From Streptomyces sp. NBC_00223 (GTDB lineage: Bacteria; Actinomycetota; Actinomycetes; Streptomycetales; Streptomycetaceae): a DNA stretch of 64,000 nucleotides. How positions within the stretch are numbered: the stretch's first letter is position 1; each line of letters starts with the position of its first letter. The notes under the pieces are model-generated. The model searched no databases, was not told the DNA's origin, and saw only the letters and a program-made list of their open reading frames with translations. Positions 33,177-42,400 of the stretch are shown piece by piece. The DNA is taken from the NCBI RefSeq assembly GCF_036199905.1, contig NZ_CP108109.1:6824501-6888500 (forward strand). Direction: 5' to 3'. A program made the position numbers and the translations under genes.

Positions 33177-34121
33177 CCGCCTTACGCCCGAGGGCCGTTG
33201 CGGCGGGCCGGCGCGGGCCGCAGCAGCAGCGCGCCCACCGCGCCCGCCAGGCCATGGGCGCGCGGTCGGTGCACCGCCGCCGGCGGGCGGAGGTCGCGCC
33301 GCGGCCGGCCGCCGCCGGGCTCGACCGGGGACCGCTCCTCGACCTCGTGCCGCCCACCGGCTGCACCCCCGACTTCATCACCCCGCCGCCCTGCGCCGGC
33401 GACCTCGCCGACGAGCTGCGGGCGCTGGGCGCGACCCCCGCCGCCGAGATCCGCCGCGAGCTGAGCGTCCACGGGAGGCCCACCGCCAGGGTCGAGGCGA
33501 TGTACGACGACCCGGCCGCCGGTGTCGCACGGCTCGTCGCGGAGATCACCGCCTACTGGGAGCTGGCGCTCGCGCCCTACTGGCCCAAGGTGCGGGCGGT
33601 CCTGGCGGCCGATGTCTTCCACCAGGCGAGGCGGCCGGCCGCCGACGGGGCCGAGGCGGTGCTCGGCGATCTGCATCCGAGCGTCCGGTGGTGCGCGGGC
33701 ACGCTCACCGTCGAGCGGAAGATCTGCCACGCGCCCACCGATCTGAACGACATGGGGCTGGTGCTCGTCCCCTCGGTCTTCGCCTGGTCGTCGGTGTCCA
33801 CGACCGCGGCGCCGCCGGTCGCCAAGCAGCTCTTCTACCCCAGCCGGGGCGCCGGTTCGGTGTGGGAAAGGGAACGCCCTCCGGTCTCGGAGGCGGTGGC
33901 CGCCGTACTCGGCCGTACCCGGGCGCTGCTGCTCGCCGAGCCGGCCGTGCCCGCGTCCACCAGTGAACTGGCCGGGCGTACCGGGCTGTCGGCGGGCGGC
34001 GTCAGCCAGCACCTGACCGCGCTGCGGAACGCCGGGATCGTCTCGGCGCACTGGGTCGGGCCGGTCGGTGCTGTACATGCGGACGGCGGTGGCGGAATCC
34101 CTGCTGGCGGCCGGGCGTTGA
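33177..34121 (+). pseudogene. Decaying ArsR-type (DUF5937-like) winged-helix regulator
   Basis: The central part reads like an actinobacterial DUF5937/ArsR regulator: GLDRGPLLDLVPPTG, TPDFITPPPCAGDLADELRALG, and a C-terminal winged helix (STSELAGRTGLSAGGVSQHLTALRNAGIVSAHW). Both ends are broken. The expected C-terminus VLYMRTAVAESLLAAGR with its stop at 34119-34121 is present one frame away; an extra base near 34065 throws the reading frame into a long non-family tail running to 34264, over the Nudix gene. At the N-terminus only a fragment (RLTPEG at about 33177, in another frame) of the usual FTPEDL motif remains. The 190 bp before it may hold the tail of a lost MFS-type transporter on the minus strand (PGYGTGPAACGAV). 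Called a pseudogene. Confidence 0.55.
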
Positions 34122-34238
34122 GGGCGCCCACGCCGCTGGACCCAAACGGGCCGGGCGCGTTGAGCCGCGCGACGGCCGGTCCGGATGGGCAGCCGCGCCC
34201 GTACAACGCCCGTCGCCCGCACCCGCGTCGGCGGGCCG

Positions 34239-34790
34239 TCAGTGGTTCGCGCGCCAGCGCGTGAGGCGGCGGTACGCCTCCAGGCCGTCCGGCACCCACT
34301 CCCACTCCGGCAGCCGGGCCGTCAACTCCTCCTCGGAGAGGAACGCGTGCCAGGCCACCTCCTCCACCTGCGGCCGTACCGGGAGTTCGCACCGCACCTC
34401 GTACAGCGCCGACCACCACGTACGCGGCCCGTCCTGGTACAGGAAGCGGAACAGCGGTTCGGGGCGCGGGAGTCCGCTCACGCCCAGCTCCTCCTCCGCC
34501 TCGCGCAGCGCCGCCTCGTCGTAGGACTCGCCCGCGCCCAGCACGCCGCCGACGAACATGTCGTACAGGCCCGGGAAGATCAGCTTCTGTGCGGTCCGGC
34601 GGTGGACGAAGATCCGGTCCTCGGCGTCGCGGACGAGGATGAAGGCGCAGCGGTGCCGCAGCCCCTGGGCGTACGCCTCGCCGCGTGGCGATGTGCCGAC
34701 GACACGGTCGTGCTCGTCCACGATGTCGATGATCTCGTCGGCGGACAGCGGGGGCCGGCCATCGGGCGCCGGGTCGTCAGATGCGGTCAT
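34239..34790 (-). CDS. Nudix hydrolase (YfcD/IDI-like)
   Basis: A 183-residue Nudix protein of the YfcD/isopentenyl-diphosphate-isomerase-like subgroup. Features: DEIIDIVDEHDRVVGTSPRGEAYAQGLRHRCAFILV at the N-terminus, typical of that subgroup, and the Nudix box running from GGVLGAGESYDE to REAEEELGV. It lacks the extra active-site residues needed to call it a true isomerase. It is divergent from the AtuA-like gene, with a CGACCGGTCG palindrome between. Substrate unknown. Confidence 0.93.
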   Translation of the reverse strand: MTASDDPAPDGRPPLSADEIIDIVDEHDRVVGTSPRGEAYAQGLRHRCAFILVRDAEDRIFVHRRTAQKLIFPGLYDMFVGGVLGAGESYDEAALREAEEELGVSGLPRPEPLFRFLYQDGPRTWWSALYEVRCELPVRPQVEEVAWHAFLSEEELTARLPEWEWVPDGLEAYRRLTRWRANH

Positions 34791-34871
34791 GCCCTCGATT
34801 CAACCACCGCCGTACCGCCGTCCGTCCGCGCCTCCCGGGGTCTTGCGCGGCACCGGCTCCGGCAAGAGGAT

Positions 34872-34881
34872 CGACCGGTCG
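34872..34881. promoter_or_regulatory. CGACCGGTCG palindrome upstream of the AtuA-like gene
   Basis: Perfect 10-bp palindrome followed by GTG, so ACCGGTCGGT overlaps it. It is 33 bp before the start and shares GACCGGTC with 13565-13572. Candidate TetR site. Confidence 0.45.
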
Positions 34882-34913
34882 GTGACACGGGGACGAAGTG
34901 ACGGGAGAGTACG

Positions 34914-36752
34914 GTGACCGCTCGCCAGACGCCCCTGCGTATCGCGAACTGCTCCGGTTACTACGGCGATCGGCTGTCGGCCGCCCGGGAGATGGTCGAG
35001 GGCGGGCCCATCGACGTACTGACCGGCGACTATCTCGCCGAGTTGACGATGCTGCTGCTGTGGAAGGCCCGGCAGCGCGACCCCGACGGCGGCTACGCGG
35101 CCTCCTTCCTCGCCCAGATGCGCGACGTACTCGGCACGTGCCTGGAGCGCGGCATCAAGATCGTGGTCAACGCGGGCGGCCTCGACCCCGCCGGCCTGGC
35201 CGCGAAACTCCGTGAACTCGCCGCGCTCGGCGGCCTGCACCCCTCCGTGGCCCATGTCGAGGGCGACGACCTGCTGCCCCGGCTGCCCGAACTCCAGGCA
35301 CGCGGCCATGACTTCGCCCACCTGGCCACCGGCCGCCCGCTCGCGGGCTCCGGCGTCGAACCGGTCACCGCCCATGCCTACCTGGGCGGTTGGGGCATCG
35401 CGGCGGCGCTGCGCGCGGGCGCCGACGTGGTGATCTGCGGCCGGGTCACCGACGCGTCGCTGGTTGTCGGGCCCGCCGCCTGGGCCTTCGAATGGGCCGA
35501 GGACGACTGGGACGCGCTCGCCGGAGCCGTCACCGCGGGCCACATCATCGAGTGCGGCACCCAGGCGACCGGCGGCAACTACTCCTTCTTCACCGAGATT
35601 CCCGACCCCGTCCACCCCGGCTTCCCCATCGCCGAACTCCACCCCGACGGCTCCAGCGTCATCACCAAGCACCCCGGCACGGGCGGCGCGGTCACCGTCG
35701 GTACGGTCACCGCCCAACTCCTTTACGAAACAGGCCGTCCCGCCTACCCCAACGCCGATGTCGTGGCCCGCTTCGACACCGTGACGCTCACTCAGCAGGG
35801 CCCCGACCGGGTCGCGGTCGGACCCGTCACCGGCGAGCCCGCGCCCGCCACCCTCAAGGTCTGCCTCAACCACCGTGGCGGCTACCGCAATTCCGCCACC
35901 TTCGTTCTCACCGGCCTCGACCTCGACGCCAAGGCCGACTTCGCCGAGGCCACCCTGCTCGACGCGACCGGCGGCCCCGGCGGCTTCGCCGGCTACGAGC
36001 TGCGGCGCGAGCACGGCGGCGAGTCGGACCGGCTCACCCTCACCGTGAAGGACGCCGATCCGGGGCGGGCCGGCCGCGGCTTCTTCACCGCTGTCGCCGG
36101 AACCGCGCTCGCGTCCTACCCCGGGCTCCACCTGGAACACGCCTCGCCGAAGCCCACCGAGTACGGCGTCCACTGGCCCGCGCTGATCGCCGCGGAGGAG
36201 GTCGGGACCGTCGCCGTACTCGCAAACGGCACCCGGCTGGCCGTACCCCGGCTGCCCGGGCGCGGCAGCTTCGCCGGGACGCGCGCCGACGCCGTACCGC
36301 CCGTACCCGTATCTCCCGTGCCCCCGGTGGACGGTGGCCCGCGCCCGGAGCGGCCCCGGGGGTACGGGCCCGGGACCGGCCGTACCGTACGGCTGCCGCT
36401 CGGCACCCTGGTCGGCGCGCGGTCGGGTGACAAGGGCGGCGACGCGAACGTCGGGGTGTGGGCCCGCGACGACGAGACGTACGCCTGGCTGCGCGGCCAT
36501 CTGGACGTACCCCGGCTGCGGGCCCTGCTCCCCGAGACGGCCGCGCTGCCGGTGAGCCGCTACGAGCTGCCGAATCTGCGGGCGCTGAATTTCGTCGTCC
36601 ACGACCTGCTCGGGGAGGGGGTGGCCGCCTCCACCAGGGCGGATCCGCAGGCCAAGGCACTGGGCGAGCGGCTGCGCGCCTGCCTCACCGACATACCGGA
36701 GAAACTGGTCGATTCTTTGCGGATCCAGAACGCCACGTTGCCCAAGTGGTGA
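34914..36752 (+). CDS. AtuA-like (DUF1446) protein
   Basis: A 612-residue protein of the acyclic-terpene-utilisation AtuA family. The main domain opens with RIANCSGYYGDRLSAAREMVEGGPIDVLTGDYLAELTM and has VICGRVTDASLVVGP; the C-terminal 100 residues (LGTLVGARSGDKGGDANVGVW and RYELPNLRALNFVVHDLLGEG) form the AtuA-like ferredoxin-fold domain. AtuA is needed for citronellol/geraniol breakdown in Pseudomonas, but its reaction is unknown. Here it is alone, with no geranyl-CoA carboxylase genes beside it. A Pro/Gly/Arg-rich linker (about residues 455-490) separates the domains. Start GTG 34914 follows GGGAGAG. Confidence 0.92.
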   Translation: MTARQTPLRIANCSGYYGDRLSAAREMVEGGPIDVLTGDYLAELTMLLLWKARQRDPDGGYAASFLAQMRDVLGTCLERGIKIVVNAGGLDPAGLAAKLRELAALGGLHPSVAHVEGDDLLPRLPELQARGHDFAHLATGRPLAGSGVEPVTAHAYLGGWGIAAALRAGADVVICGRVTDASLVVGPAAWAFEWAEDDWDALAGAVTAGHIIECGTQATGGNYSFFTEIPDPVHPGFPIAELHPDGSSVITKHPGTGGAVTVGTVTAQLLYETGRPAYPNADVVARFDTVTLTQQGPDRVAVGPVTGEPAPATLKVCLNHRGGYRNSATFVLTGLDLDAKADFAEATLLDATGGPGGFAGYELRREHGGESDRLTLTVKDADPGRAGRGFFTAVAGTALASYPGLHLEHASPKPTEYGVHWPALIAAEEVGTVAVLANGTRLAVPRLPGRGSFAGTRADAVPPVPVSPVPPVDGGPRPERPRGYGPGTGRTVRLPLGTLVGARSGDKGGDANVGVWARDDETYAWLRGHLDVPRLRALLPETAALPVSRYELPNLRALNFVVHDLLGEGVAASTRADPQAKALGERLRACLTDIPEKLVDSLRIQNATLPKW

Positions 36753-36819
36753 CACTCGCGGGGCGATGCTGGAGAGGTCCGCGGGCGACGGGCCCACGGG
36801 GGTTGTGAGGAGTGAGGCC

Positions 36820-36993
36820 ATGGACGCCGACATCCTGCGCAAGGCGATATTCCTGATGCGCGACTGCCACGAGTCCGAGCAGCAGGTCGTGAGCCGGCTC
36901 AAGGACTACTTCCCGCACCTGTCGGCCGGGGAGCGCGAGACGTACACGAGTCAGGCGTGGGATCTGGTGCACTGCGGGCATCCGGTGGTGTGA
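36820..36993 (+). CDS. Small conserved-looking protein
   Basis: A 57-residue protein starting at ATG 36820 behind GAGGAGTGAGG, an excellent ribosome binding site. The product (MDADILRKAIFLMRDC, then HESEQQVVSRLKDYF) is helical and charged, with two Cys, and has normal coding composition. It is 67 bp after the AtuA-like gene and may be cotranscribed. No known domain; function unknown. Confidence 0.7.
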   Translation: MDADILRKAIFLMRDCHESEQQVVSRLKDYFPHLSAGERETYTSQAWDLVHCGHPVV

Positions 36994-37176
36994 GGGGCGC
37001 TGCGGGGTTCCGGCGGCGGGCTGCTGGTGGGGCGGGGGCTGTACCGGGGCCGGGCGCTCGGCGGGGGTCGGTGCTCGATGTGGCCGGGTGGTGTTCCGGT
37101 GGACGGCATCCGGGCGTGGGCTGTCCGGGTGGGCGGGATCCGGGCGTGGGCGGCATGATCAGGGCATCATCGGGTC

Positions 37177-38145
37177 ATGAGCAACCTCGATGTGAAGCCG
37201 GCCGCCACCGTGTCCGGCGGCCGCGACGACGTGTCCGCCTCCCCGGTCCACGAACTGCTCACCGCCCGTACGGTCCCGCTCGGCGAGAGCACCGTGGTGC
37301 GGCGGCTACTGCCGAATCTGGGCCGCCGTATGGTCGGAGCTTGGTGCTTCATCGACCACTACGGCCCCGACGACATCGCCCACGAGCCGGGGATGCAGGT
37401 GCCGCCGCACCCGCACATCGGGCTCCAGACGGTCAGCTGGCTGCACCAGGGCGAGGTGCTGCACCGCGACAGCCTCGGCAGCAAGCAGACCGTACGGCCC
37501 CGCGAGCTGGGGCTGATGACCTCCGGCCGGGCCATCGCGCACTCCGAGGAGTCGCCGCGCGACCACGCCCGCTATCTGCACGGCGCCCAGTTGTGGGTGG
37601 CGCTGCCCGACGCCGACCGGCACACCCCGCCCGCCTTCGAACACCACGCGGAACTGCCCGAGGTGACCGGCGGCAACGGTCTGCACGCCACCGTGATCCT
37701 CGGCGAGCTGGACGGCGCGACCTCGCCCGGTACGACGTACTCGCCGCTGGTCGGCGCGGATCTCACGCTGGCCGGGGGCACGGCCGCCCGGCTCCCGCTG
37801 GTGCCCGACTTCGAGTACGCGGTCCTCACGATGTCCGGCGAGGCCGAGGTCGACGGGGTGCGGCTGGCGCCGGGCTCGATGCTCTACCTGGGCTGCGGCC
37901 GCCGCGAGCTGGCGCTGAGCGCGGACAACGACAGCGCGCTGATGCTGCTGGGCGGCGAACCGTTCGCCGAGAAGCTCGTCATGTGGTGGAACTTCGTGGC
38001 ACGCACGGGGGAGGAGGTCGCGCGGGCGCGCGAGGAGTGGGCGAGCGGTACGGCCTTCGGCGAGGTCCACGGCTACGACGGCCCCCGTCTCGCGGCCCCG
38101 GCCCTCCCCCCGTTCCCCCTCAAACCCCGCGGCCGCACCCACTGA
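37177..38145 (+). CDS. Pirin-family protein
   Basis: A 322-residue bicupin. The pirin N-terminal cupin has FIDHYGPDDIAHEPGMQVPPHPHIGLQTVSWLHQGEVLHRDSLGS, with the metal-binding His residues of PPHPHIG and the later GRAIAHSEES; the C-terminal cupin has VDGVRLAPGSMLYLG and LMLLGGEPFAEKLVMWWNFVA. Many bacterial pirins are quercetinase-like dioxygenases or regulators of metabolic enzymes. Monocistronic. Start ATG 37177 has a weak binding site (CATCATCGGGTC). Role unknown. Confidence 0.94.
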   Translation: MSNLDVKPAATVSGGRDDVSASPVHELLTARTVPLGESTVVRRLLPNLGRRMVGAWCFIDHYGPDDIAHEPGMQVPPHPHIGLQTVSWLHQGEVLHRDSLGSKQTVRPRELGLMTSGRAIAHSEESPRDHARYLHGAQLWVALPDADRHTPPAFEHHAELPEVTGGNGLHATVILGELDGATSPGTTYSPLVGADLTLAGGTAARLPLVPDFEYAVLTMSGEAEVDGVRLAPGSMLYLGCGRRELALSADNDSALMLLGGEPFAEKLVMWWNFVARTGEEVARAREEWASGTAFGEVHGYDGPRLAAPALPPFPLKPRGRTH

Positions 38146-38293
38146 CCTGGCCTTCGCGTCCTCCTCGCCGCCCGCTCCCGCGACCACCCGCGTCAGCCGC
38201 GGCGCCGGCCCCTCGACGGCGGCCAGGGCGTCCCCGCGGTCCCGGACCGGCAGGCCCAGCGGCCGCCGTACGGATGGTCCGCGGGCGGGTGAC

Positions 38294-39184
38294 TCAGCAG
38301 GTGATGGGCATCCACAGGTGCGCCGGGAAGGTCCTGCTGCCGCTGCGGACGCTCGTCAGCAGGTTGAGCTCTCCCGAGGCGGGCGGGAAGTAGATCGTGT
38401 AGGTGACGGTCGCCGGAGCGCCGTTCGCGCCGATCGTCCCCGTCGTCCCGCTGGTGTAGGCGGTGTTGCCCTGACTGCCGCCGGTGACCCAGTAGCCGGT
38501 CCAGAAGCTGTCACCGGCCAGCAGGGACGCGTTGTACGGCGCCCCCTGCGCGACCGTCACGGTCACCCGGTCGTACGGCATTTGCAATGGTGTGGAACCG
38601 AGGCGCAGCACCTGGGTTCCACAGGTCTGCGTGGCGGTGGTGGCGACGAAGTTGTTCCAGGTGCTGGTGTCCTTCGCGGTCGACCCCGTGCCGCAGCCGA
38701 GGAGGGGTCTGCTGAACTGGTCGCTGAAGGCCGTACCGTCGGCCCAGGTCACCGCGGAGGTCAGGTTCAGGGTGCCGGAGGCGGGCGGGAGCGTGATGTC
38801 GAAGGTGAAGCTGACATTGTGCAGGGCGGGATCGAAGTGCCCGGTCAGCGTGGTGGCGGCGACCGAGCCGGGGACGGCGTAGGTGACCCGGACCGACTGG
38901 TCGGCGGGGTCGTGGTCGACCGCCTCCAGCACGACGGTGACCCGGTCCACCGGTTGGAGCAGGACGTACGAGCCGATGTGCAGGACATTGGTCAGGCAGT
39001 GCTGGTCGTAGTTGGTCTCCAGCGGCCCGTCCAGGCCCGCGTGCGCCGGTCCGGCCGTGGCCAGTCCCAGCGCGGCTGTCGCGAACAGGGCCACCGCCGC
39101 CGACAGCGCCCGGCGTCCACCGCCCCCGCGCCGCCGGCCGTACGGTCTCGCCCGACGTTCTGTGCGCCGAAATCCGATCACCAT
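38294..39184 (-). CDS. Secreted protein with two tandem ~115-residue repeats
   Basis: A 296-residue exported protein. A basic N-terminus (RRTERRARPYGRRRGGGGRR) and hydrophobic core ending AGPAHAG form a signal peptide of about 49 residues. The mature part is two related units: each has an N-terminal Cys, an LHIGS/LRLGS-like strand, a DRVTV strand, a YAVPG/YTIYF strand, PPASG-LNL and a closing Cys near the end (LLGC; PITC). The repeat suggests two beta-sandwich domains, each with one disulfide. No known family recognised. A GGGGAG site precedes the ATG. Confidence 0.8.
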   Translation of the reverse strand: MVIGFRRTERRARPYGRRRGGGGRRALSAAVALFATAALGLATAGPAHAGLDGPLETNYDQHCLTNVLHIGSYVLLQPVDRVTVVLEAVDHDPADQSVRVTYAVPGSVAATTLTGHFDPALHNVSFTFDITLPPASGTLNLTSAVTWADGTAFSDQFSRPLLGCGTGSTAKDTSTWNNFVATTATQTCGTQVLRLGSTPLQMPYDRVTVTVAQGAPYNASLLAGDSFWTGYWVTGGSQGNTAYTSGTTGTIGANGAPATVTYTIYFPPASGELNLLTSVRSGSRTFPAHLWMPITC

Positions 39185-39712
39185 GTCTCCCCTCGTGCGG
39201 ACGTCCCCCTGGCGCCGAATACGCCCGGACCCCGCATCACTGACCGTCAACACGCGGTAGCAGTGACTCCGGTTCCCCGTGCGGCGGGGTAGGTCGGCTG
39301 GGCCCGGCGAGGGCGGCGCGGCAGTGCGGGCAGCGGTCCTCGCCGCTCCGGGCGGTCCGGCCGAAAGCGGCTGGTGATGAGGGATGTTCTGATAATCGGC
39401 GGATCTGTTGATCATGGAGACGCCGAGGAACGCCGGCCCCCGGGCCCGGCGCGCGGCCGAGCGCGTGGTTCTCGTCAGCCCAACAGGGAGTGCGTCGCAG
39501 TCTGCCCACCCGGGCCTGATGCGGCGGGTGCGGACCTGGTCGTGTCGCTGAGAAAACGTCGCTGAGACACGCTCCTGGCGCGTCCGTCCGGGGATCGGGG
39601 GCCGGCCGATCGTGCTCGACCGGGCCCCGTCCGGCTGCGGGCCGCCGTGAAGCGTCCCGGCGAGGGACGGCTTTCTCGGGCTCGCACCCACATCCTGAAC
39701 CCGCCGCTTGAA
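39185..39712. other. Gene-free 528-bp gap
   Basis: Lies between the secreted repeat protein and the GH3 gene end, both on the minus strand. Short open frames here lack binding sites and family features. A relatively A+T-rich patch near 39370-39420 (GATAATCGGCGGATC) could hold the promoter of the secreted protein. Nothing else seen. Confidence 0.5.
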
Positions 39713-42400
39713 CTACTGCTTGAACTGGAACCAGTTGAGGTTGACGAGGTCTCCGGTTCCGTTGGTGGTGAAGGTGAGGTAGACGGTGTGCTTGCCGGTG
39801 GCGGCCGTGGTGAGGTTGGCGGTGGTGGTGGTGGTCCAGTTCTGCCAGCCGCCGGTGCTGGTGACCGGGACGGTGGCGATGACGGGGCCGGTGGTGCTGT
39901 CGAGTCGGTACTGGACGGTGCCGGTGGTGGTGGCGCCGGAGGCCAGGCGGGTGCTGACCGAGGTTGCGCCGGTCGTCCCGAAGTCGACGTCGTTGTAGGC
40001 GAGCCAGTCGCCGGCGGTGATGTAGCCGACGTCCTGTCCGCCGCCGGTGTCGGTGGTGGTCTCGGTCTGCGTGCCCGACTGCGAGCTGAAGCTCTCCGCC
40101 CGCCGCTGCTGGTAGGCGTTGGGCGGCACGCTGTCGCTCTGCTTGAACTGGAACCAGTTGAGGTTGACGAGGTCTCCGGTTCCGTTGGTGGTGAAGGTGA
40201 GGTAGACGGTGTGCTTGCCGGTGGCGGCCGTGGTGAGGTTGGCGGTGGTGGTGGTCCAGTTCTGCCAGCCGCCGGTGCTGGTGACCGGGACGGTGGCGAT
40301 GACGGGGCCGGTGGTGCTGTCGAGTCGGTACTGGACGGTGCCGGTGGTGGCGGCGCCCGAGGCCAGGCGGGTGCTGACGGAGGTTGCGCCGGTGGTTCCG
40401 AAGTCGACGTCGTTGTAGGCGAGCCAGTCGCCGGCGGTGATGTAGCCGACGTCCTGTCCGCCGCCGGTGTCGGTGGTGGTCTCGGTCTGCGTGCCCGACT
40501 GCGAGCTGAAGCTCTCCGCCTGCGTCACGTCGTAGGCGCTGTGGCTCGGCGACGTGCCGCCGTAGGTGAGACCGAACCCGAACGGGAACAGCGGGGTCTT
40601 TCCGTCACCGTCGTTGATCGGCTGCTGGCTTGCCGACTGCATCCAGGTGCTGGGGAGCTTGCCGGTCGGCGCGTAGTCGCCGAACAGCACATCGGACACA
40701 CCGTTGCCCTCGGTGCCGGGCAGCCATGCGGCGACCAGCCCCTTCCAGTCCGGCAACTGGGCCGCGATGTCCAGCGGGCGCCCGGAGACGAGCACCACGA
40801 CCACCGGCACCCCGGACGCCTTCAAGGTGTTGAGGGTCGCCAGGTCGGTGCTGTCCAGGCCCATCGAGCTGGGTCGGTCGCCGGAGCCTTCCGCGTACGG
40901 CGTCTCGCCGATCACGGCGACGGCCACCTTGTAGGAACTGTCGATGCCCGTGCCGCCGGAGTTGTAGGTGACCGTGGTGCCCGAACCCGCGGCGGCGCGA
41001 ATCCCCTGCAGGACGGTGGTGCCGGTGGTGATGTTGCCGCTGCTGCCCTGCCAGGAGATGGTCCAGCCGCCGGACTGGTTGCCGATGTCGTCGGCGCTCT
41101 TGCCCGCGACGAAGATCTTGTTGTTGGTCTTGGCCAGCGGAAGGATGTTCCCGGAGTTCTTCAGCAGGACCTGCGACTCGCGTACGGCCTGCCGGGCGAG
41201 CGCGCGATGCGCGGCGGACCCCACGGTCGGGGTGTAGCTGCGGTCGGTCAGCGGCTTCTCGAACAGGCCGAGTTGGAACTTCTTGGTCAGGATGCGCCGG
41301 TTGGCGTCGTCGATCCGCGACATCGGCACGTGGCCGTTCTGCACCTCACCGCGCAGGGTGGTGATGAACTTCTGCCAGTCGTTCGGCACCATCACCATGT
41401 CGATGCCGGCGTTGATGGCGGTGGTCACCTCGGCCGCGGTGAAGCCGGGCTGGCCGTCGATCTCGTCGATGCCGTTCCAGTCGGAGACGACAAAGCCGGA
41501 GAAGCCCAGTTCGCCCTTGAGCAGATCGGTGATCAGGTACTTGTTGCCGTGGTCCTTGACCCCGTTCCAACTGTTGTACGAGATCATGACGGAGCCCACG
41601 TTGTGCCGGATGGCCTCCTGGAACGGCGGCAGGTGGATCGCGCGCAGCTCGGCCTCGCTCATCGTGGCGTTGCCGGTGTTGACGCCGTTGTCGGTGCCGC
41701 CGTCACCGATGTAGTGCTTGGCGGTGGCCAGGACGGAGCCGGGTGCGTTGAGGGAGGTGCCCTGGAGGCCGTCGATGTAGCTGGTCATCATCGTCGGCAG
41801 TGCGGGCGTCTCGCCGAAGGACTCGTAACTGCGGCCCCAGCGGTCGTTGCGGACCACGCACAGGCAGGGCGAGAAGTCCCAGTCGATCCCGGTGCCGGAG
41901 ACCTCCTCGGCGGTGGCCCGGCCGATCTGCTGGACCAGGGCCGGGTCGCGGGTGGCGCCCAGGCCGATGTTGTGCGGGAAGATCGTCGCGCCCTGGACGT
42001 TGTTGTGGCCGTGCACCGCGTCGACGCCGTAGATGATCGGTATGCCCAGGCGGCTGGTGAGCGCGGCGTTCTGGAAGCCGTCGTACATGTCCGCCCAGGA
42101 CTTCGCCGTGTTGGGCGAGGGCGCGGAACCGCCGCCGGACAGCAGTGAGCCGAGCTTGTAGTTGACGATGTCGCTGTTGCTGACGGCGACTCGCTCGGCC
42201 TGCGTCATCTGGCCGATCTTCTCGTCCAGGGTCATCCGCGAGAGCAGGTCGTCCACGCGGGTCGCCACCGGTAGCGAGGAGTCGCGGTAGGGTTCGCCGG
42301 CCGCGTGAGCCGACTGGATCTGAAGACCCGTCACCGTCACCGCGGCCGCGAGTAGAAACGCGGCCGCCGTTCTCGGGACCTTGATCAGCGCTGTTGGCAC
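39713..42400 (-). CDS. Secreted GH3 beta-glycosidase with two CBM6-like modules
   Basis: An 895-residue exported glycoside hydrolase family 3 enzyme. A signal peptide of about 33 residues ends AHAAG. The catalytic part (about 40-620) has LDEKIGQMTQAERV, IIYGVDAVHGHNNV, ATAKHYIGDGGT and the nucleophile Asp in FVVSDWNGIDEI near residue 307; the C-terminal alpha/beta domain has VLLKNSGNILPL, VSGRPLDI and GKLPSTWM. Two CBM6-type modules follow, each with QAESFS/RAESFSSQSGTQTE, GDWLAYNDVDFG and LNWFQFKQ; they are nearly identical. GH3 members of this type cleave beta-glucans or cello-oligosaccharides. No CebR-type box was found upstream. Possible -35 TTGACA on the minus strand at 42634-42639. Confidence 0.95.
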   Translation of the reverse strand: MPTALIKVPRTAAAFLLAAAVTVTGLQIQSAHAAGEPYRDSSLPVATRVDDLLSRMTLDEKIGQMTQAERVAVSNSDIVNYKLGSLLSGGGSAPSPNTAKSWADMYDGFQNAALTSRLGIPIIYGVDAVHGHNNVQGATIFPHNIGLGATRDPALVQQIGRATAEEVSGTGIDWDFSPCLCVVRNDRWGRSYESFGETPALPTMMTSYIDGLQGTSLNAPGSVLATAKHYIGDGGTDNGVNTGNATMSEAELRAIHLPPFQEAIRHNVGSVMISYNSWNGVKDHGNKYLITDLLKGELGFSGFVVSDWNGIDEIDGQPGFTAAEVTTAINAGIDMVMVPNDWQKFITTLRGEVQNGHVPMSRIDDANRRILTKKFQLGLFEKPLTDRSYTPTVGSAAHRALARQAVRESQVLLKNSGNILPLAKTNNKIFVAGKSADDIGNQSGGWTISWQGSSGNITTGTTVLQGIRAAAGSGTTVTYNSGGTGIDSSYKVAVAVIGETPYAEGSGDRPSSMGLDSTDLATLNTLKASGVPVVVVLVSGRPLDIAAQLPDWKGLVAAWLPGTEGNGVSDVLFGDYAPTGKLPSTWMQSASQQPINDGDGKTPLFPFGFGLTYGGTSPSHSAYDVTQAESFSSQSGTQTETTTDTGGGQDVGYITAGDWLAYNDVDFGTTGATSVSTRLASGAATTGTVQYRLDSTTGPVIATVPVTSTGGWQNWTTTTANLTTAATGKHTVYLTFTTNGTGDLVNLNWFQFKQSDSVPPNAYQQRRAESFSSQSGTQTETTTDTGGGQDVGYITAGDWLAYNDVDFGTTGATSVSTRLASGATTTGTVQYRLDSTTGPVIATVPVTSTGGWQNWTTTTTANLTTAATGKHTVYLTFTTNGTGDLVNLNWFQFKQ
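39716..40520. repeat. Tandem duplication encoding the two CBM6-like modules
   Basis: Copies at 39716-40100 and 40139-40520, offset 423 bp, differ by about five substitutions and one 3-bp indel (an extra GTG codon repeat in the distal copy). A 38-bp linker (encoding SDSVPPNAYQQRR) separates them. Confidence 0.92.

Noticed and set aside
39237..39565. Small genes in the 39.2-39.6 kb gap, one with a CPHC motif
   Set aside because: Lack ribosome binding sites and coding-type composition; the CPHC stretch is isolated with no further zinc ligands.
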